This document shows, one piece after another, positions 33,195 through 42,133 of a DNA stretch of 64,000 bases. The position numbers and the translations under genes were made by a program. Positions within the stretch are counted from its first letter, which is position 1, and every line of letters starts with the position of its first letter. The DNA comes from Streptomyces sp. CB00316. GTDB taxonomy: Bacteria > Actinomycetota > Actinomycetes > Streptomycetales > Streptomycetaceae. The DNA lies in NCBI RefSeq assembly GCF_001905595.1, contig NZ_LIXI01000003.1, positions 496,001 through 560,000 of the forward strand, written 5' to 3'. The notes below the pieces were generated by a model that was given only the letters and a program-made list of their open reading frames with translations, did no database searches and had not been told where the DNA came from.

Positions 33195-34661
33195 ATGCCG
33201 GAACAAGCGAGCCCGCCTGCGATAGCACCGAGCGCTCCCCTGCTCACATCGGTTGAGGCGGCGCGGATGGCGGCGGTGCGTCGTTACGACATCCTCGACA
33301 CCCCACCGGACGGCGCCTACGACAGAGTCGCGGCGCTGGCGGCACGGTTGTTCGAGGTGCCTGTGGCGACGGTGACGATCGTGGACGAAGATCGGATCTG
33401 GTTCAAGGCCACGCACGGCCTGGAAGACGTCACCGAGATCGGCCGCGATCCGGGCCTGTGTGCCTCGGCGGTGCTGAGCGATGACACCACTCTCATCCCC
33501 GACACCTTGCTGGACCCGGTCGCCTGCTCCAACCCTCTGGTCGCCGGCCCGATGGGGGTGCGTTTCTACGCCGCCGCTCCGATCATCACCGCCGACGGGT
33601 ACCGGCTGGGCACGGTCAACATCCTCGACACCCGCCCCCGTGAGATCAGCGAGGTCGAGGCGTCCACCCTCGGTGACCTGGCCGCGGTAGTGCGTGACCA
33701 GCTTGAATTGCGCCTATCGGCACTGAACGCGGTACGTGCCGAGCAGGAGCTCCGCAAGGTCGAGCAGGACAAGCGACAGGCGGAGGAAGAGGCCCGCCGG
33801 CGTGCGGAGCGGGACAGGGCGGCGATCGCCACGTTCGCATCGACCCTGCAGCGCACCCTGGTGCCCCCGGCGCTGCCCGCGGTACCGGGTCTGGAGCTGG
33901 CCTGCCATTACAAGACCGCCTCCCCGCAGGAAGTGGGCGGCGACTTCTACGACGTCTTCCCCGTAAGCGGGGGCCGGTGGGCTTTCTTCCTGGGCGACGT
34001 GTGCGGGAAAGGCGCTGAAGCCGCCTCGGTCACCTCACTGACCCGCTACACACTGCGGGCCGCAGCCCTCGTCGACGCGGACCCTACGGCTGCGCTGAAG
34101 GCACTGAACACGGCGCTCCTGCTGGACCCGGCAGTCGGTACCCGCTTCTGCACCGCCATCTTCGGCCTGCTGGACCCCACCGGGGACGGCGTTTTCACGG
34201 TCACACTGGCCACCGGCGGTCACCCGCCCGCCTACCACCTGCGCCCCACCGAGGACGGCAGGGTGCGGGTCCAAGCGGCCCGTGCAAAGGGCGGCATGCT
34301 GGTCGGCGCCTTCGCCGAAGCCGCCTTCGCCTCACACACCCTGCACCTGGCACCCGGCGAAGGACTGCTGCTGTACACCGACGGGCTCACCGAAGCCCGA
34401 ACCGCCGACGGTGACATGCTCGCCGACACAGGCCTGACCGACTTCCTGGCCCAGCGGCCGGGACCGCTGAGCGCCGGCGTCCTGATCGACGACACCGTCG
34501 CGCTCCTGAACACCCTCCCCGACACCGAACGCGACGACGTAGCCCTGCTCGCCCTGTCCGTTCCCACCCCCGACGCCGCTCCCACAGGCATCACCACCAC
34601 CGCTCACAGCGCCGCCGCCCCGACCGCCGACGTCTGCGTCGGGGAGAACCCACGCCCATGA
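33195..34661 (+). CDS. GAF-domain SpoIIE-type PP2C phosphatase
   Basis: 488 residues. An N-terminal GAF domain (about 20-190; RRYDILDTPPDGAYDRVAAL is typical) is linked by a charged coiled-coil (about 190-220) to a SpoIIE/PP2C domain. Metal-binding motifs: GGDFYDVFP, GDVCGKGAEA, LYTDGLTEAR and ERDDVALLAL. Its stop overlaps the STAS gene start (ATGA), so the phosphatase and its probable substrate are translationally coupled. No fused or adjacent RsbW kinase exists. ATG 33195 (ACGAGGACC upstream) is preferred to an earlier in-frame start. Confidence 0.9.
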   Translation: MPEQASPPAIAPSAPLLTSVEAARMAAVRRYDILDTPPDGAYDRVAALAARLFEVPVATVTIVDEDRIWFKATHGLEDVTEIGRDPGLCASAVLSDDTTLIPDTLLDPVACSNPLVAGPMGVRFYAAAPIITADGYRLGTVNILDTRPREISEVEASTLGDLAAVVRDQLELRLSALNAVRAEQELRKVEQDKRQAEEEARRRAERDRAAIATFASTLQRTLVPPALPAVPGLELACHYKTASPQEVGGDFYDVFPVSGGRWAFFLGDVCGKGAEAASVTSLTRYTLRAAALVDADPTAALKALNTALLLDPAVGTRFCTAIFGLLDPTGDGVFTVTLATGGHPPAYHLRPTEDGRVRVQAARAKGGMLVGAFAEAAFASHTLHLAPGEGLLLYTDGLTEARTADGDMLADTGLTDFLAQRPGPLSAGVLIDDTVALLNTLPDTERDDVALLALSVPTPDAAPTGITTTAHSAAAPTADVCVGENPRP

Positions 34662-35026
34662 CCGACGCCTTCCACATCGACGTCCCGCACACCGACGGCA
34701 CCCTGGCCGTGATCGCCCTGTCCGGCGAATTCGACGTCGCCACCGCACCCGCCGTACGAGCCCGCGCCCTGGACCTCATCGCGGCCGGACACCCCGACCT
34801 GGTCGCCGACCTGGCGGACGTCACCTTCTGCGACTCCTCCGGGCTGGGCACCCTCATCGGTATCTGGCGCTGCGCCAAGGACGCCAACGGCTCCCTGACC
34901 CTGGCAACCATCCCCGAACGGCTGGACCGCCTGCTCAGCGTCACCGGGATGGACGCCTTCGTGCCCGCCTACCCCTGCACCAGGACCGCGCTCCTGGCAC
35001 GCCAGGACAACCGCTTCACCGCCTGA
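34658..35026 (+). CDS. STAS-domain anti-sigma factor antagonist
   Basis: 122 residues. STAS core: AVIALSGEFDVATAPAVRAR, then DLADVTFCDSSGLGTLIGIW with the conserved phosphoserine region DSSG at about residue 60, and a C-terminal helix GMDAFVPAY. Four-base overlap with the phosphatase gene implies direct functional coupling: dephosphorylation by the upstream protein would activate this one. Similar to RsbV/BldG-type proteins. Confidence 0.9.
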   Translation: MTDAFHIDVPHTDGTLAVIALSGEFDVATAPAVRARALDLIAAGHPDLVADLADVTFCDSSGLGTLIGIWRCAKDANGSLTLATIPERLDRLLSVTGMDAFVPAYPCTRTALLARQDNRFTA

Positions 35027-35378
35027 GAACCCCTCATCCGCACAACCGGCTCCAGCTGGTTCGTCTGGCACGGCACAGCGTCGGTCAAGCGCGCGAGAGC
35101 ACGACCCAGCACGCGCCGCGACCTGCGTACTGATCGCGACGCCCGCTCGGCCGCTCTGTTCAGGGCACCGCACATCGGCGGGACGACTCCGGCCGAGCCG
35201 GTCCGGCGTAGGGGCAGATCTCGCGGCTACGGATCCGCCGGAGGCCCGCGTACGAACACCGAGTTGCCGTCAGCGTGGTCCGGGCTGGCTATGAGAGCGC
35301 CAGCACCTTGACCGTCCACCGCCTTCCGCTCAGCACGCTGGCCAGCGTCGCTGATGTTGCTATGAGGGTGTACCACAA

Positions 35379-35410
35379 CTGAACCCGGCTGGTTCCCCAG
35401 CCGGGTTCAG
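35379..35410 (+). terminator. Hairpin terminator
   Basis: CTGAACCCGGCTGG pairs perfectly with CCAGCCGGGTTCAG around TTCC. It lies between the phosphatase-STAS operon (+) and the convergent secreted-protein gene (-), so it may end both. The rest of 35027-35469 shows no gene. Confidence 0.85.
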
Positions 35411-35469
35411 CTTCCCGGGCAGTCGCCGGGACGATCTCTCACGTTCTGTGGGGGTGCTGGGCCGGGTGG

Positions 35470-36066
35470 TTACCAGTCTGCCTGGGCTTTGGTGTAGGCC
35501 GTGCGGCAGGCGGAGTCGGCGGCCGTGGTGGAGAGCTTGGTCATAACTTCCTTCCAAATCCTCTTGGCCGTTTCTTCCTGCGGCTTGTACTCAGCGGGGA
35601 CCTCCGAGGCGTGGTTCTTGATCGTCGCGAGGGTGGCGACGGTCCACTTGTTGCATGCCGGGGCGGCGGCGTTGCGGTAGCGGTTGTCGAGCTCGGTTGC
35701 CACAGCGGCGCCGTTGAGGACGGCCCAGGTGTTCCAGGTCGCGCACGCGGACTCGGTGAGGAGGGCCTGGTCTTCCTCGCTCAGATTGGCCACGGCGTTC
35801 AGGGCGGCGTTCCACGGTTCGTCGGGAACGGTGTAGCGGGTGGTGGGGAACTTCTCCTTGGTCTTGAAGATCGCTTCCTGGCAGGCAGGCGGCAGCGGGG
35901 CTGCCTGCAGGCGGGAGGCGGCGGTCAGCTGCGAGGCGTCCACGGCGTGCTCGGGCGGGGTCTGCGCCTGGCTGGTCATGCTGAGGAAGGACACGCCGAG
36001 GGCAGCCGTCGAGACCACGCCGGCAGTGAGGAGGAGGGGCTTGAAGGTACGGCGGCTGGGTTTCAT
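35470..36066 (-). CDS. Secreted protein of unknown function
   Basis: 198 residues. A signal peptide (basic start MKPSRRTFKPLLLTAGVVST, cleavage near SQA at about 35) leads to a helical mature domain with five cysteines (PPACQE, ESACAT, APACNK, DSACRT). Repeated motifs such as LSEEDQALLTESACATWNTW suggest a small all-alpha disulfide-bonded fold. I do not recognise a family. It lies 185 bp downstream of, and on the same strand as, the ABC/prenyl-synthase operon and may belong to it. No lipobox. Confidence 0.75.
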   Translation of the reverse strand: MKPSRRTFKPLLLTAGVVSTAALGVSFLSMTSQAQTPPEHAVDASQLTAASRLQAAPLPPACQEAIFKTKEKFPTTRYTVPDEPWNAALNAVANLSEEDQALLTESACATWNTWAVLNGAAVATELDNRYRNAAAPACNKWTVATLATIKNHASEVPAEYKPQEETAKRIWKEVMTKLSTTAADSACRTAYTKAQADW

Positions 36067-36251
36067 GGCGGCAGGCTCCTTTGTGAGTACGGCTGGGGAG
36101 GCATCGGCTTGACGCAGACCGCTGCTCGTTCGGAGAACTTCTGTGGAGCCTCGCAGGACACGAGAGATCACCTGACGAATGAGCGTTCGTCCGGGACCGT
36201 TCCTGTCGCACCGGGGATGGCGGCGCGAGTGGGACGAGTTTCTGTGGTCTG

Positions 36252-38051
36252 TTAGCCGCTTGTGCCGCGGTGCGCTTCTTGAGCGGGGACTGCAGGCTGC
36301 GAGGCAGGGACCGCGCCGTAGCGGCGGTGGCGATGGGTGTATTGGGTCATGGCCTCCCATAGGTCGCGGCGGTCGATGTCGGGCCAGAGTTTGTCGGTGA
36401 AGAGCAGTTCGGCGTAGGCGGTGTGCCAGGGCAGGAAGTTGGAGATGCGCTGTTCGCCGCCGGTGCGCCACAGGAGGTCGACGTCGGGCAGGTCCCCCAG
36501 GGGCAGATGGGAGCGAAGCAGGTGTTCCGACACCCTGGTGCCCTCGAGCTGTCCAGTGCGTGCGGCATCGGCCAGGGAGTCGGCGGCCTGAGTGAGTTCG
36601 CTGCGGCCGCCGTAGTTGAGGCAGAACGTCAGGTTGAGACCGGTGCGGTCTTGGGTGGCCTCTTCGTTGGTGTGCAGGAGGTCGACGAAGTCGCGGGGCA
36701 GGCCGTCGGGGAGCCCGGCCCAGCGGATCCGTACGTCGTAGCGCAGGAAGTCTCCGGACTCCAGCTGTTCCCGTGCGAACGTCAGCAGCTTGTCGATCTC
36801 CTGCGGCGGGCGCTTCTCCAAGTTCTCGGTGGACAGCAGGTACACGGTCAGGTGGGAGAGCCCAATTTCCAGCGCGCCGTGGACGACGTCGACGAGCATC
36901 TCCCCTCCGGTCTTGTGGCCGTGGCTGCGTGGGAGGCCGCGTGCGGTGGCCCAGCGGCCGTTGCCGTCCATGATGATCGCGACATGCCGCGGCATGTGCT
37001 CGGCCGGGAGAGCTGGTGGGCGGGCCCCATCGGCGTGCGGTTCGGGTGGTTGCAGGAGCTTGGGGGAAGCGGTCCGGGGAGCGGGGAGCACCGGGCGGGT
37101 CGGCGGGAGCGCGGTGCGTAGTTCGGGGAGGGGGAAGAGGCGCCAGGTGGTGGCTGCGAGGAGCCGGCCGGGGGCGGTGATGCGCAGGCGGGCGGCGAGG
37201 GGTGGGCGGGCGGCATGTTGCAGCAGGGTGGGTCCGGCTTTTTCGGCGGCGTGCAGGCGGGCGCGGTAGAGAGTGCAGCCTGTGCGCAGGACGACGGCGG
37301 GGCCGGGCGGCAGACCGGTCCACAGTCGCGGTTGGTCCAGCCAGGTATGGGCGGTGTCCAGGAGGTGGCTGATCAGCGCTTGGACGGCGGGGGTCCAGCG
37401 GCGTTGGAGGAGGTCTGTCTCACAGGTGCCGAAGCGGTGCAGTTCTTCTGCGGGAAGGGTGATGTCGCCACGGCTGAGGTCCTCGGCGAGGTCGGTCAGT
37501 GAGTCGGTGAGGAACAGGCCGTCGGACAGCCGCTGGTAGGCGTCCAGGCGGGTGAGGTGGAGAGGGATGTCGAGGCCGGCGTGTCGCAGCATCGTCAGGC
37601 ACAGCAGCAGGAAGGGCACGTTGGTGTCCTTGCTGCGGGTCCGCCATTGCTGCCAGGTCGCCGCGGCGGGAGCGGTCCGCAGGGCGTCTTTCTCCAGGGC
37701 CGTGAAGGTGACGTCGAAGGCGTCGGTCTTCAGGTTCCAGCACCACATGGTGTGCACCAGCGCCTGGCGCACCGGGTCTTGGCTGGTGCCCAGCCGCAGG
37801 TCGGTGTCCAGGGCTTCGCGCCATGCCCGCAGCCGCTGAGAACCGTCGCCCTCGGTACTGTCGGCCAGGTCATCGGCAAGGGAATGCGCGGCGAAAAGGG
37901 CCCAGCATGCCGGACGCAGGGCAGGGGGCATCAGCTGCAGGCACCAGAACTCCTCGGCGCTGGTGGACCGCAGATGATCGTGGCACGCCTTGTACGCGGC
38001 TTTCAGCTGCGGGTCGTGGATTTCGGCCTGCGCGCAGTCGGCAGCGAACAC
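36252..38051 (-). CDS. Fusion: squalene/phytoene-synthase-like domain + cis-prenyltransferase
   Basis: 599 residues from GTG 38051 (AAGGAG upstream), overlapping the permease 3' end by 49 bp. Residues 15-290: all-helical trans-prenyl (SQS/PSY) fold with the two Asp-rich motifs, LADDLADS (58-65) and DSLTDLAEDLSRGD (183-196). A Pro-rich linker spans about 312-350. Residues 352-585: UppS-type cis-prenyltransferase with MDGNGRWA (361-368, catalytic Asp 362), RGLPRSHGHKTGG, FCLNYGGRSEL and LWRTGGEQRISNFLPW. Both catalytic sets look intact. The two domains normally belong to separate enzymes. It may make a long polyprenyl chain and use it head-to-head or in a cyclisation; this is inference. Confidence 0.85.
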   Translation of the reverse strand: MFAADCAQAEIHDPQLKAAYKACHDHLRSTSAEEFWCLQLMPPALRPACWALFAAHSLADDLADSTEGDGSQRLRAWREALDTDLRLGTSQDPVRQALVHTMWCWNLKTDAFDVTFTALEKDALRTAPAAATWQQWRTRSKDTNVPFLLLCLTMLRHAGLDIPLHLTRLDAYQRLSDGLFLTDSLTDLAEDLSRGDITLPAEELHRFGTCETDLLQRRWTPAVQALISHLLDTAHTWLDQPRLWTGLPPGPAVVLRTGCTLYRARLHAAEKAGPTLLQHAARPPLAARLRITAPGRLLAATTWRLFPLPELRTALPPTRPVLPAPRTASPKLLQPPEPHADGARPPALPAEHMPRHVAIIMDGNGRWATARGLPRSHGHKTGGEMLVDVVHGALEIGLSHLTVYLLSTENLEKRPPQEIDKLLTFAREQLESGDFLRYDVRIRWAGLPDGLPRDFVDLLHTNEEATQDRTGLNLTFCLNYGGRSELTQAADSLADAARTGQLEGTRVSEHLLRSHLPLGDLPDVDLLWRTGGEQRISNFLPWHTAYAELLFTDKLWPDIDRRDLWEAMTQYTHRHRRYGAVPASQPAVPAQEAHRGTSG

Positions 38052-38842
38052 GGTGCTCCTTGGATGGAGGACGGGGCCTGGCCGGTCACCGCGGACCGGG
38101 TGCGCCGACGGAAGGCGAGCAGGCTGAGGAGGGCCGCACCGGCGAACCAGACCAGCTGCACGCCCAGACAGCTCAGGAGAACGGAGTGGGAGAAGCCGGC
38201 GGCGGAGGCGGACTGCATGGCGCCGTAGGAGGGCAGCAGACGCACCAAGGCGGTGTCGGCTCCTTTGCTGGCGATGGGGTTCTGCAGTGCGAGGTCGATG
38301 ACGCTGATCATCACGACGAGGAAGATGCCCTCCAGCTCACGGCGCACCACCGTGCCCAGGGCGACGCCCACGGCTCCGTAGGTCATGGCCGCGCTGAACA
38401 GCGAAACGGCCAGCAGCACGGGCTGGCGGGGCGACCAGTACGCCCACATGACCGCTGTGGCATAAAGACTGACGACGGCCGAGACCAGAACGAGGGAGGC
38501 GACCTTCGCCAGCAGCAGCTGGAGGCGGGGGTAGCCGGCCATGGCCAGACGCCGGTCGAAAGTTCCCGAGCTGAAGGTGGCCGAGAACATCGCGAACCCG
38601 ACGATCAGCGTCACCGCGTTCAAAGCGCCGCTGATCTGAGTGAGCTCGTTGCCGCGGGCAACGAGGATCTCGCCAGTGGCCCAGAGCCTGAACGACACCC
38701 CCACGTCCACGATCATGAACTGTCCGAGCGAGATCCACAGGGGAACGAAAAGGAACACCAGCGCCACGGCGAACTGGTTACGCACATGCTCGATCAGCGT
38801 GAACCGCGTCGCGATGACAAACCGCACCAGGGAGGGGCTCAC
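38003..38842 (-). CDS. ABC transporter permease (ABC-2 type)
   Basis: 279 residues from GTG 38842, which overlaps the ATPase stop as GTGA. Six hydrophobic helices (for example FAVALVFLFVPLWISLG, LNAVTLIVGFAMFSATF, AVVSLYATAVMWAYW) are typical of ABC-2 exporters. The 3' end overlaps the prenyl-synthase fusion gene. With the ATPase it forms a minimal two-gene exporter, likely for the product of the fusion enzyme or a related compound; the substrate is inferred from operon position only. Confidence 0.85.
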   Translation of the reverse strand: MSPSLVRFVIATRFTLIEHVRNQFAVALVFLFVPLWISLGQFMIVDVGVSFRLWATGEILVARGNELTQISGALNAVTLIVGFAMFSATFSSGTFDRRLAMAGYPRLQLLLAKVASLVLVSAVVSLYATAVMWAYWSPRQPVLLAVSLFSAAMTYGAVGVALGTVVRRELEGIFLVVMISVIDLALQNPIASKGADTALVRLLPSYGAMQSASAAGFSHSVLLSCLGVQLVWFAGAALLSLLAFRRRTRSAVTGQAPSSIQGAPCSLPTARRPKSTTRS

Positions 38843-39447
38843 GACACCACCCCCGCCCCAGCGCACAGCACGCCTTCCTCCAGGCGCCACAAGACGTCCA
38901 GCCGGTCCACGTCGTAGGCAAGGTGCGAGACCACCAGCACGGACTGGCCGGCGGTACGCAACTGGACGGCCAGCTCCCAAAACCGCACATAGGTTTCCCA
39001 GTCGAAGCCCTGATAGGGCTCGTCCAGCAGCAGCACATCAGGATCGTGCATCAACGCGAGGGTCAGGTTGAGCTTCTGCCGGGTTCCCCCGCTGAGCGCC
39101 CCGACCCGTTCCTGCGCGTACTCGCGAAAGCTCAAGACCTCCATGATCTCCTCGGCCCGGCGCAGATCAGGGAGCGAGTACGCCGTCCTGAACAGCTCAA
39201 GGTGCTGGCGGACGGTGAACGCGTCATTGAGGACCACCTGCTGCGGGCAGTACCCGAACCGGCCCTCGTGCCGCACCACCCCCCGATCGGGCCGCAGCTC
39301 ACCGGCCAAGATCTTCAGCAGCGTGGACTTCCCCGCACCGTTCTCCCCCACGATGCCGATCAGTGAACCCCGCGGTAGTTCCACATCCACGCCGCGCAAC
39401 ACCACCCGGCCACCGTAGGCATGATGAATACCTGCCACCTTCATCAA
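38839..39447 (-). CDS. ABC transporter ATP-binding protein
   Basis: 202 residues. Complete nucleotide-binding domain: Walker A GENGAGKSTLL near 33, Q-loop CPQQ near 70, signature LSGGTRQKLNL near 118, Walker B DPDVLLLDEPYQGFD near 134 and H-loop VVSHLAYDVD near 170. It is the first gene of a three-gene minus-strand operon: ATPase, permease, prenyl-synthase fusion. 39448-39728 upstream is non-coding as far as I can see and should hold its promoter. Confidence 0.92.
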   Translation of the reverse strand: MMKVAGIHHAYGGRVVLRGVDVELPRGSLIGIVGENGAGKSTLLKILAGELRPDRGVVRHEGRFGYCPQQVVLNDAFTVRQHLELFRTAYSLPDLRRAEEIMEVLSFREYAQERVGALSGGTRQKLNLTLALMHDPDVLLLDEPYQGFDWETYVRFWELAVQLRTAGQSVLVVSHLAYDVDRLDVLWRLEEGVLCAGAGVVS

Positions 39448-39728
39448 CGCCCCCTATGGATCAGCCCGTTCCGCTACCAACAACGCCACAGGCAGGCAAT
39501 GGTCACGCCCGGCAACAGTGCCAACAAGGCGCAGCCGAAAACTCCACGATCCACAGGAGCCACCAGGACCGACGCCTTGACCATCACCCCGCTCCCCAGC
39601 ATCCGGACCGCCCCTTCCACGCACCGGCAGCAAGCCTTGGGCCCCGGGGCCATGTGTGGCAGGCCGGAGTCGAGTGGGCGCTGCTGTGGATCGAGAACAC
39701 CGCCGACCAGCTGACCGAAGGCAGGGCG

Positions 39729-40031
39729 TCAGGGTGTGTCGCCGGAGGAGCGGAAGCGGCACACCACACCCGGGCCGCCCGGCGGGCGCGGCTCGCCGGG
39801 GAGCGGGTCGTACAGCGCCCGGCCGCCGGGCCACCGCCCCAGCTCGGTCGTCCGAGCGACGCCGTCCTCTATCTCCTCCGGCCGCCAGCCGGTGATGTCG
39901 AGCAGCGGTCCGTCCAGCGGCCCGCCGACCAGGACGGCGTACGTCTGGTGCGGGAGCGGGCCCGGGTTGGGGCGGTCGTGGTCTCGGCCGTACACCCGGC
40001 CGCGCAGCAGCTGCTCGTCATAGGCGTTCAT
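39729..40031 (-). CDS. Hypothetical protein
   Basis: 100 residues: MNAYDEQLLRGRVYGRDHDR then HQTYAVLVGGPLDGPLLDIT, with a strand-rich centre ending in GVVCRFRSS. The segment around VLVGGPLDG resembles small uncharacterised actinobacterial proteins, but I cannot name a family. The frame and GC pattern look genuine. No recognisable operon partner. Confidence 0.55.
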   Translation of the reverse strand: MNAYDEQLLRGRVYGRDHDRPNPGPLPHQTYAVLVGGPLDGPLLDITGWRPEEIEDGVARTTELGRWPGGRALYDPLPGEPRPPGGPGVVCRFRSSGDTP

Positions 40032-40139
40032 CCGGCCAGCGTCCCAGCCACCGCCGACAGCGGAAGGCGAGCGGTGCCAGAAGTCCGGCCCCTCCCGCCG
40101 GGTGGGAGGGCTTGGCGGTTTCCTCCCGCCCGGCGGGCG

Positions 40140-40424
40140 TCAGGCGCAGGGCAGACGGTCGGGCACGGGCCAGTCGATGCGGACCCCGAGGCGGATCAGC
40201 GCGGTGATGCTGTCGACCTGGCAGGCGGGCGGCTGCTCCTGGGTGAAGCGGCGCAGCGCCCAGTGCACGCCGTCGTGCAGTTGGCCGTCGGTCAGCGTGG
40301 GCGCCTGCTCCTGGCGGTCGTCGAGCAGCTGCGCGGCACGGGCCGCGCGGGACAGCGCGGCGTCGGCGAGCGGTCCCTCGGCGAAGCCGTTGCGTACGTA
40401 TAGGCCGGGCTCGATGAAGGTCAT
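40140..40424 (-). CDS. Hypothetical protein
   Basis: 94 residues from ATG 40424, preceded by GAAAGGACC; a longer frame to 40508 is less likely. Sequence: MTFIEPGLYVRNGFAEGPLA, a helical centre rich in Ala (DAALSRAARAAQLLDDRQEQ) and a C-terminal LGVRIDWPVPDRLPCA. Unknown family and function. Confidence 0.55.
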   Translation of the reverse strand: MTFIEPGLYVRNGFAEGPLADAALSRAARAAQLLDDRQEQAPTLTDGQLHDGVHWALRRFTQEQPPACQVDSITALIRLGVRIDWPVPDRLPCA

Positions 40425-40535
40425 GGTGACGGTCCTTTCCGCCCGGCCCCGCTGGTCTCCCGGTTGGAGACGCGGTCGCGGGACCGAGCGGGCGGGACCG
40501 TAGAGCACCGAGTTCGTTAGCGTCGCGTTCTGCGT

Positions 40536-40832
40536 CTACCGGCGACGCCCGAACAGGCCGCGGCCCTTCTTCGCGTCCGCCTCGGCCGCCTCCCGCACCG
40601 CGGCCTCCTCTGCTTCGCGGCGCGCAGCGCGCTCAGCCTCCGCACGGTCGAAATCCTCCTTCCAGCACGGCCCGCACAGGTTGTCTCCAGTGCTTCGCCA
40701 TGAGGTCTGGATGACCGACTGCCAGCGTTCGTCGGTGAACTTCGTCCCGCACCGGGTGCACACCGGCCGCTGCGCTTCCCGCTCCGCGGCCTTGCGTTCC
40801 GTCTGCTGCCGGCGGGACTGCTCTTCCTCCAT
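40536..40832 (-). CDS. Zinc-ribbon-like small protein, probably a 5'-truncated gene
   Basis: 98 residues from ATG 40832. A four-Cys zinc ribbon is visible: CTRCGTKFTDE (near 25) and LCGPCWKED (near 52), flanked by highly charged coiled-coil helices (EEEQSRRQQTERKAAEREA and RAEAERAARREAEEA). The frame stays open upstream to a TGA at 40955 with coding-like residues (AKLERITADPTGAARLGRQ), and similar sequence continues beyond the stop (DAGSRAENRECLT). A full-length ancestor was probably interrupted by a nonsense change. Function unknown. Confidence 0.55.
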   Translation of the reverse strand: MEEEQSRRQQTERKAAEREAQRPVCTRCGTKFTDERWQSVIQTSWRSTGDNLCGPCWKEDFDRAEAERAARREAEEAAVREAAEADAKKGRGLFGRRR

Positions 40833-41118
40833 GCGGTACAGCCGCTCGCCGTCCGGGTTGTCCAGGGTCTCGCTCAGCGTCTGCCACTCCTGACGCCCGA
40901 GCCTGGCTGCCCCGGTCGGGTCGGCGGTGATCCGCTCCAGCTTCGCGCCCGTTCAGGTGAGGCACTCACGGTTCTCGGCGCGTGACCCCGCATCCCAAAT
41001 TCGAACGTTCGTACTATTCAGTTGTGGCCACGTACGCCTTCCCCCAAGACCTCGGCCCGCGCAGTGCCGGCCGGCTCGACTTTCATCGATCCGCGTCGGT
41101 GCCCATTCGCCGACGAAG

Positions 41119-41304
41119 ATGCCCCATCGGTACCCCCGACTGCGGCCGCTCACCCCCGCCGACAATGCCACCGCCCTCGCCGCCCTCATTCCCGAAGCCG
41201 TACAGCTGGACCGCGACGCCGCACGCAAACGCGCCGAGCACTTCTGCTCACTGGACACCGTGGCCGACCAGTAGACCCAGCTATACGAGGAGCTCATCAC
41301 GTGA
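41119..41304 (+). pseudogene. Small open frame interrupted by an amber codon
   Basis: From ATG 41119 the frame reads MPHRYPRLRPLTPADNATAL then a helix ending SLDTVADQ, with TAG at 41272-41274. Translation resumes without frame change (TQLYEELIT) to a TGA at 41302. The helical character across the stop suggests a formerly 61-residue protein. I do not recognise it, and the evidence is composition only. Confidence 0.35.
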
Positions 41305-41400
41305 TCAGCTACTACATTCAGTACCAGGTGAGTGCGACGTCGGATGCTTGTATGAACAGTTCCGCCCTGGTGGAGCGTCGACGTGTGAAAGGTGACTCCC

Positions 41401-42132
41401 GTGACCCGAACGGTGCCGACGAAGCTCGGGAAGGGGTCGTGGGGCGCGGTACTGAAACGCACGTTGGGGGAGTTCAAGCGGGACGAGCTGACCGACCGGG
41501 CCGCGGCACTGACGTACTACGGCATCCTGGCCTTGTTCCCGGCCCTGCTGGTCCTGGTCTCCCTGCTCGGCATCGCGGGCAAGGAGACCACGCGGACCGT
41601 CCTGGACAACATGTAGAAGCTCGCCCCGGGAGCGGCGCGTGACGTCCTGACCAACGCGGTGACCCAGCTGCAGTCCAGCGGCGGGGCTGGCTGGGTGATG
41701 GCCATCGTGGGTCTGCTGGCCGCGCTGTGGTCCGCGTCCGGTTACGTCGCCGCGTTCATCCGGACCTCGAACGTCGTGTACGACGTGCCCGAGGGCCGCC
41801 CGGCCTGGAAGGTGCTCCCGGTCCGCGTAGGCCTGACGCTGGTACTGGTGGTTCTGGCTTGTGTCAGCGCGCTGATCGTCGTGCTCTCGGGCGGGATCGC
41901 GCGCCAGATCGGCACCGCTCTGGGCGTCGGCGACACGGCCATGACCGTCTGGTCGATCGCCAAGTGGCCCGTCCTGGTGTTGCTGGTGACCATCATGCTG
42001 GCGCTCCTTTACTGGGCGGCGCCGAACGCCAAGGGACGGGGCTTCAAGTTCGTGTCGCCGGGCAGCCTGCTGGCGCTGCTGATCTGGATGGTGGCGTCGG
42101 CGGCCTTCGCCTTCTACGTCGCCGACTTCGGT
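41401..42132 (+). pseudogene. YihY/UPF0761 membrane protein, amber-interrupted and 3' rearranged
   Basis: GTG 41401 follows AAAGG. The N-terminal part (TDRAAALTYYGILALFPALL) is characteristic of YihY (formerly called ribonuclease BN). An in-frame TAG at 41614-41616 interrupts VLDNM-stop-KLAPGAARD, then the protein continues for another 170 codons of typical transmembrane sequence up to FAFYVADFG at 42132. The expected last transmembrane segment and C-terminus are absent downstream; the C-terminal tail instead appears on the opposite strand immediately adjacent. Confidence 0.85.
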
Positions 42133-42133
42133 T

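Noticed and set aside
35470..37323. Long minus-strand open frame over the fusion enzyme
   Set aside because: Only its last 198 codons look real (the secreted protein from 36066); the rest is an Arg/Pro-rich shadow of the prenyltransferase domain.
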